64,000 nt of DNA from the NCBI GenBank assembly GCA_946699065.1, contig CAMPDV010000061.1:1-64000 (forward strand), written 5' to 3'. Source of the DNA: Loxodes magnus (lineage: Eukaryota; Ciliophora; Karyorelictea; Loxodida; Loxodidae). The notes under the pieces were generated by a model. It was given only the letters and a program-made list of their open reading frames with translations, did no database searches and was not told the DNA's origin. Positions 61,718 through 64,000 of the stretch are shown here, one piece after another (position 1 is the stretch's first letter; every line of letters begins with the position of its first letter). The position numbers and the translations under genes are program-made.

Positions 61718-62689
61718 ATATAAAAAAAATGGTTGAAGGTTTCAAGTCAGGCTTCTATACCACCTCTTCCTAAGCCAAAAAGGAAGGGAGGAAGTAAGAG
61801 ACCAAATCTTAATAATCTTAACAATCTTCTCTATCACAATCTTAATCAACACTGAACAACAACTTGAAATCTAACAAAACGAACGAAAGCCAACCTTGAA
61901 GAATATACACACGGAAACTCCAATCTCAAGCGAGAAACCGAGGAAACAGATGAAGTTTGTTCTCCACCAGGAGGTATCAAAGTTCAACCCTTCTGGTCAG
62001 ATGAGCATGGAGTAGCATATCAAAGTGTCTGAACCTCAAGGAAGAGGTCAAGAGATTGAAGAAGGACAATGATATACTGATGGCAAAGCTAGACCTAGCA
62101 GAAGGAATTGAATCAAGACTTATGCCCTAGGAAAGAGATCTTAACGCCTTTTGGAATATCCCACAAAGTCAGACTAACGAATCATAAAATTTGCTTTAGA
62201 AAAAGACTGAACTGGATAGCAGACTTGAAAAAGAAGAAGAGAAATTGTAAAATTTTAAGAAAGAGTAAAGCGAAACTGGAGCTATACAAATGGAAATCGA
62301 AGTCTAGAAAGAGCAAACAAATCAAGGAAAATAATTCAAAATAAAAAAGAAAAAATCGCTGTGGAAGCGTATGACATTTTTATCGGAACTATTAGAAATT
62401 CTAATAGAAATAAAGAAACTATTTTATAAAAGAACAATAAAAGAAGAAAAAAGAAGAAGCAAGAATGAAAAGAATGTATTGCAACCCAGATGGTTCAATA
62501 TACAAGATTAAGATGGAACCATATCAAGTAAAAGGAAGGAAAACCTGGAGAAACCCGAGTTCCCAATCTCGCTAAAATTGGACGTCCCAAACATTTATAT
62601 TTAACAGCAGGGAGCATGAACTGCTGTATTCCTGACGGGGCTGGAAATCCCTAAAACGGAAAACTTAAAATTAATATTATTATTATTAT
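61718..62689 (+). mobile_element. ORF1-only non-LTR retroelement (copy 2, frame broken)
   Basis: About 972 bp, the same family as 21207-22180 but on the plus strand, with the same 5' start and (ATT)n tail. The coiled-coil coding region is recognisable (NLKEEVKRLKKDNDILMAKL). A one-base loss occurs before it, near 62020, compared with copy 1. The zinc knuckle is destroyed near 62350: the block encoding its first Cys residues is shortened and changed. ATAAAATATA stands both ~10 bp before and just after the element and may be the target-site duplication. This copy looks older or faster decaying than copy 1. Confidence 0.87.
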
Positions 62690-62822
62690 AAAATATATGC
62701 TTCGTAATTACTTCAATTATTATATGATATTACTATCAAATGGCTTCTAGGAAATAACTGATCTATGAACAAAACATTTAAACAGGAAAATTCTTTAAAA
62801 ATAAATAAGCGAAATAATTAAA

Positions 62823-63374
62823 ATGAGTGAAAGTGAGAAATATGATTGATATGACGAACATTAACCACTTGGAAATCCAGAATTGACACAAACTCAAATA
62901 GAAATATTATCTAAGTCATTAAAAAAGTTTATGTTTAAAAATAGATACCTCAGGAATAAAGTAGAAAAATTAGAAAAACTAATAATGTTTTTACTTGAGA
63001 AACAATATTAATAATCATAAGAAATAGAAAACAAACTGGAACAAAGAATTCTTTAAATTTAATAATAAATTCAGGTAACGCCATTTTCGTTTTAACAGAA
63101 TTAATCAGATCCTATAGAAATAGAAAATGAAGTCTCAAATTAAAATAAACAGTAAACGTTTATTTAAAATAAGTAGTAAATTTAAATTAAATAAGTGCTA
63201 CAGGAATAATAGTTTAAAAGAAGAATAAAATGCCACGTGTGCAATAAATAACATCAATGAAAATACTGCTACTAACTAAGCGAAATTTAAAGAAAGAATA
63301 AATAAGATATTTTAAAAAAAATAATTAAGATATATCCAACAAAAAGCGGAAAATTTATAGAAAAAAATTCTTGA
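62823..63374 (+). CDS. ORF1-like coiled-coil/zinc-knuckle protein (183 aa)
   Basis: ATG at 62823 (MSESEKYDWYDEHQP, with Trp as TGA) runs 183 codons to a TGA at 63372-63374. A coiled coil at about residues 30-65 (NRYLRNKVEKLEKLIMFLLE) is followed by a Q-rich stretch. At about residues 137-149 lies the knuckle CHVCNKQHQWKYC. Its spacing is CX2CX3HX4C, one residue short of the standard CX2CX4HX4C, so zinc binding may be altered. It is followed by a basic tail. The 3' region carries the LINE-type terminal stem-loop, so I read it as ORF1 of a small non-LTR element and not as a host gene. It is not close in sequence to the ORF1 at 21259-22170. Confidence 0.65.
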
Positions 63375-63863
63375 ACTCAAATCTTAATCCTTGGATAAAT
63401 AATTAGGAACACTACGTTCAAGATCAAAATTATTCAGAATATTAAAGGATGGTGCACTAATGAAGTGCTACACCGCCTAGCTAAGCCTAGTAGAAATTCA
63501 AGACAAACTAATAGAGACAAGCTGATAGAATAGGTCAGATGGCTGACTACTAAGGCTTTAGCAAAGCATTTTAACTTTAACTTTATATAGTTGATTTTAA
63601 ATAGGGAGAAGAAATCCTTCTACTGTGATTAATAGAAATTCTGGTACCAGGAAGTACTCCGTGTGAAGACCTGAGCAAGAATCTTGGCAGGAGCCAAGAA
63701 TGTCAAGACCGATGCACCAAGTAAAGATATGTTGAACGATACCTGATATTAAGGCTTTTAGGGAAGCACTCCAATACTGGTGCTATAGGAGAAAAGAAAT
63801 TCCAAGGGTGTTAGCACAGGGAAGAATGTATGTAATACGTTTTTAACTTTAAAAACTTTAATT

Positions 63864-63904
63864 AAAGAGCTGCAATCTATCGTCATGTTACGCGCTCTAT
63901 AATC
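63864..63904 (+). other. LINE-type 3' stem-loop
   Basis: Third instance of the 41-nt terminal unit; AGAGC pairs with GCTCT as in the LINE, while the inner stem is more divergent. See 49370-49410. Confidence 0.8.
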
Positions 63905-64000
63905 TTATTTTATTTTATTTTTATTATTTAAAAAACGAGTTTTTTTTTAATGAATATTTTACTTTTTAACCTTTAAAAAGAGGTATAAAATCACCTTTAA

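Larger units (their letters stand above)
62823..63904 (+). mobile_element. ORF1-only or SINE-tailed element ending in the LINE stem-loop
   Basis: It contains the ORF above and then a ~530-bp, G+C-richer untranslated region (63375-63904). That region ends in the same 41-nt stem-loop as the LINE (63864-63904, AAAGAGCTGC...CTCTATAATC). Within it, GATGGCTGACTACTAAGGC near 63540 resembles the D-arm/box A part of a tRNA-Leu, so the last ~400 bp may be a separate SINE that inserted behind the ORF. The 5' limit is uncertain; it may lie anywhere from 62690 to 62823. No reverse transcriptase is present. Confidence 0.6.

Overview
The window is AT-rich eukaryotic DNA that reads as ciliate nuclear sequence with a strongly altered genetic code. 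Two pairs of full-length paralogues (26770-28260 / 49636-51144 and 35780-38002 / 57892-60081) stay in one frame for about 500-740 codons only if TAA and TAG are read as Gln and internal TGA as Trp. The paralogues swap TGA for TGG and TAG for CAA at aligned positions. TGA also sits at the conserved C-terminal ends of several genes, so it appears to be both Trp and stop. This matches the karyorelict code (NCBI table 27, Loxodes/Parduczia type); the heterotrich Condylostoma code (table 28) is the alternative. Species is inferred, not proven. Because almost no codon is an unconditional stop, an open frame alone is weak evidence here, so I rank genes by motif, paralogue or frame agreement.

Layout. 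1-17011 is a homogenised satellite of 174-bp monomers (about 98 copies). It abuts a truncated, inverted LINE copy (17012-18915). 19.2-33.4 kb is mostly extremely AT-rich spacer. It holds a stranded 5' gene fragment (19843-19995), an ORF1-only retroelement (21207-22180) and one intact polytopic membrane-protein gene (26770-28260). 33.4-42.3 kb is the gene-dense part: a tRNA-Leu(CAG), two Kelch-repeat proteins, a large two-TM protein, a coiled-coil protein with a probable 34-nt intron, and a SINE-like element. 43.6-49.4 kb is a nearly complete APE-type LINE (ORF1 with zinc knuckle; ORF2 with endonuclease, YADD reverse transcriptase and C-terminal CCHC). It is inserted in a decayed RING-type gene copy and itself carries a 310-bp insertion with an 18-bp target-site duplication. 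49.6-60.1 kb has the second membrane-protein paralogue, a RING/RBR-like relic, an ambiguous coding-like stretch and the second two-TM paralogue. 61.7-63.9 kb holds two more ORF1-only retroelements.

The elements form one network. The LINE, a SINE-like unit and an ORF1-only unit end in the same ~41-nt stem-loop, while the LINE and the other ORF1-only family share a 5'-terminal block. This suggests short elements mobilised by the LINE machinery. The host genes are duplicated families (membrane proteins, Kelch proteins, two-TM proteins) scattered in both orientations.
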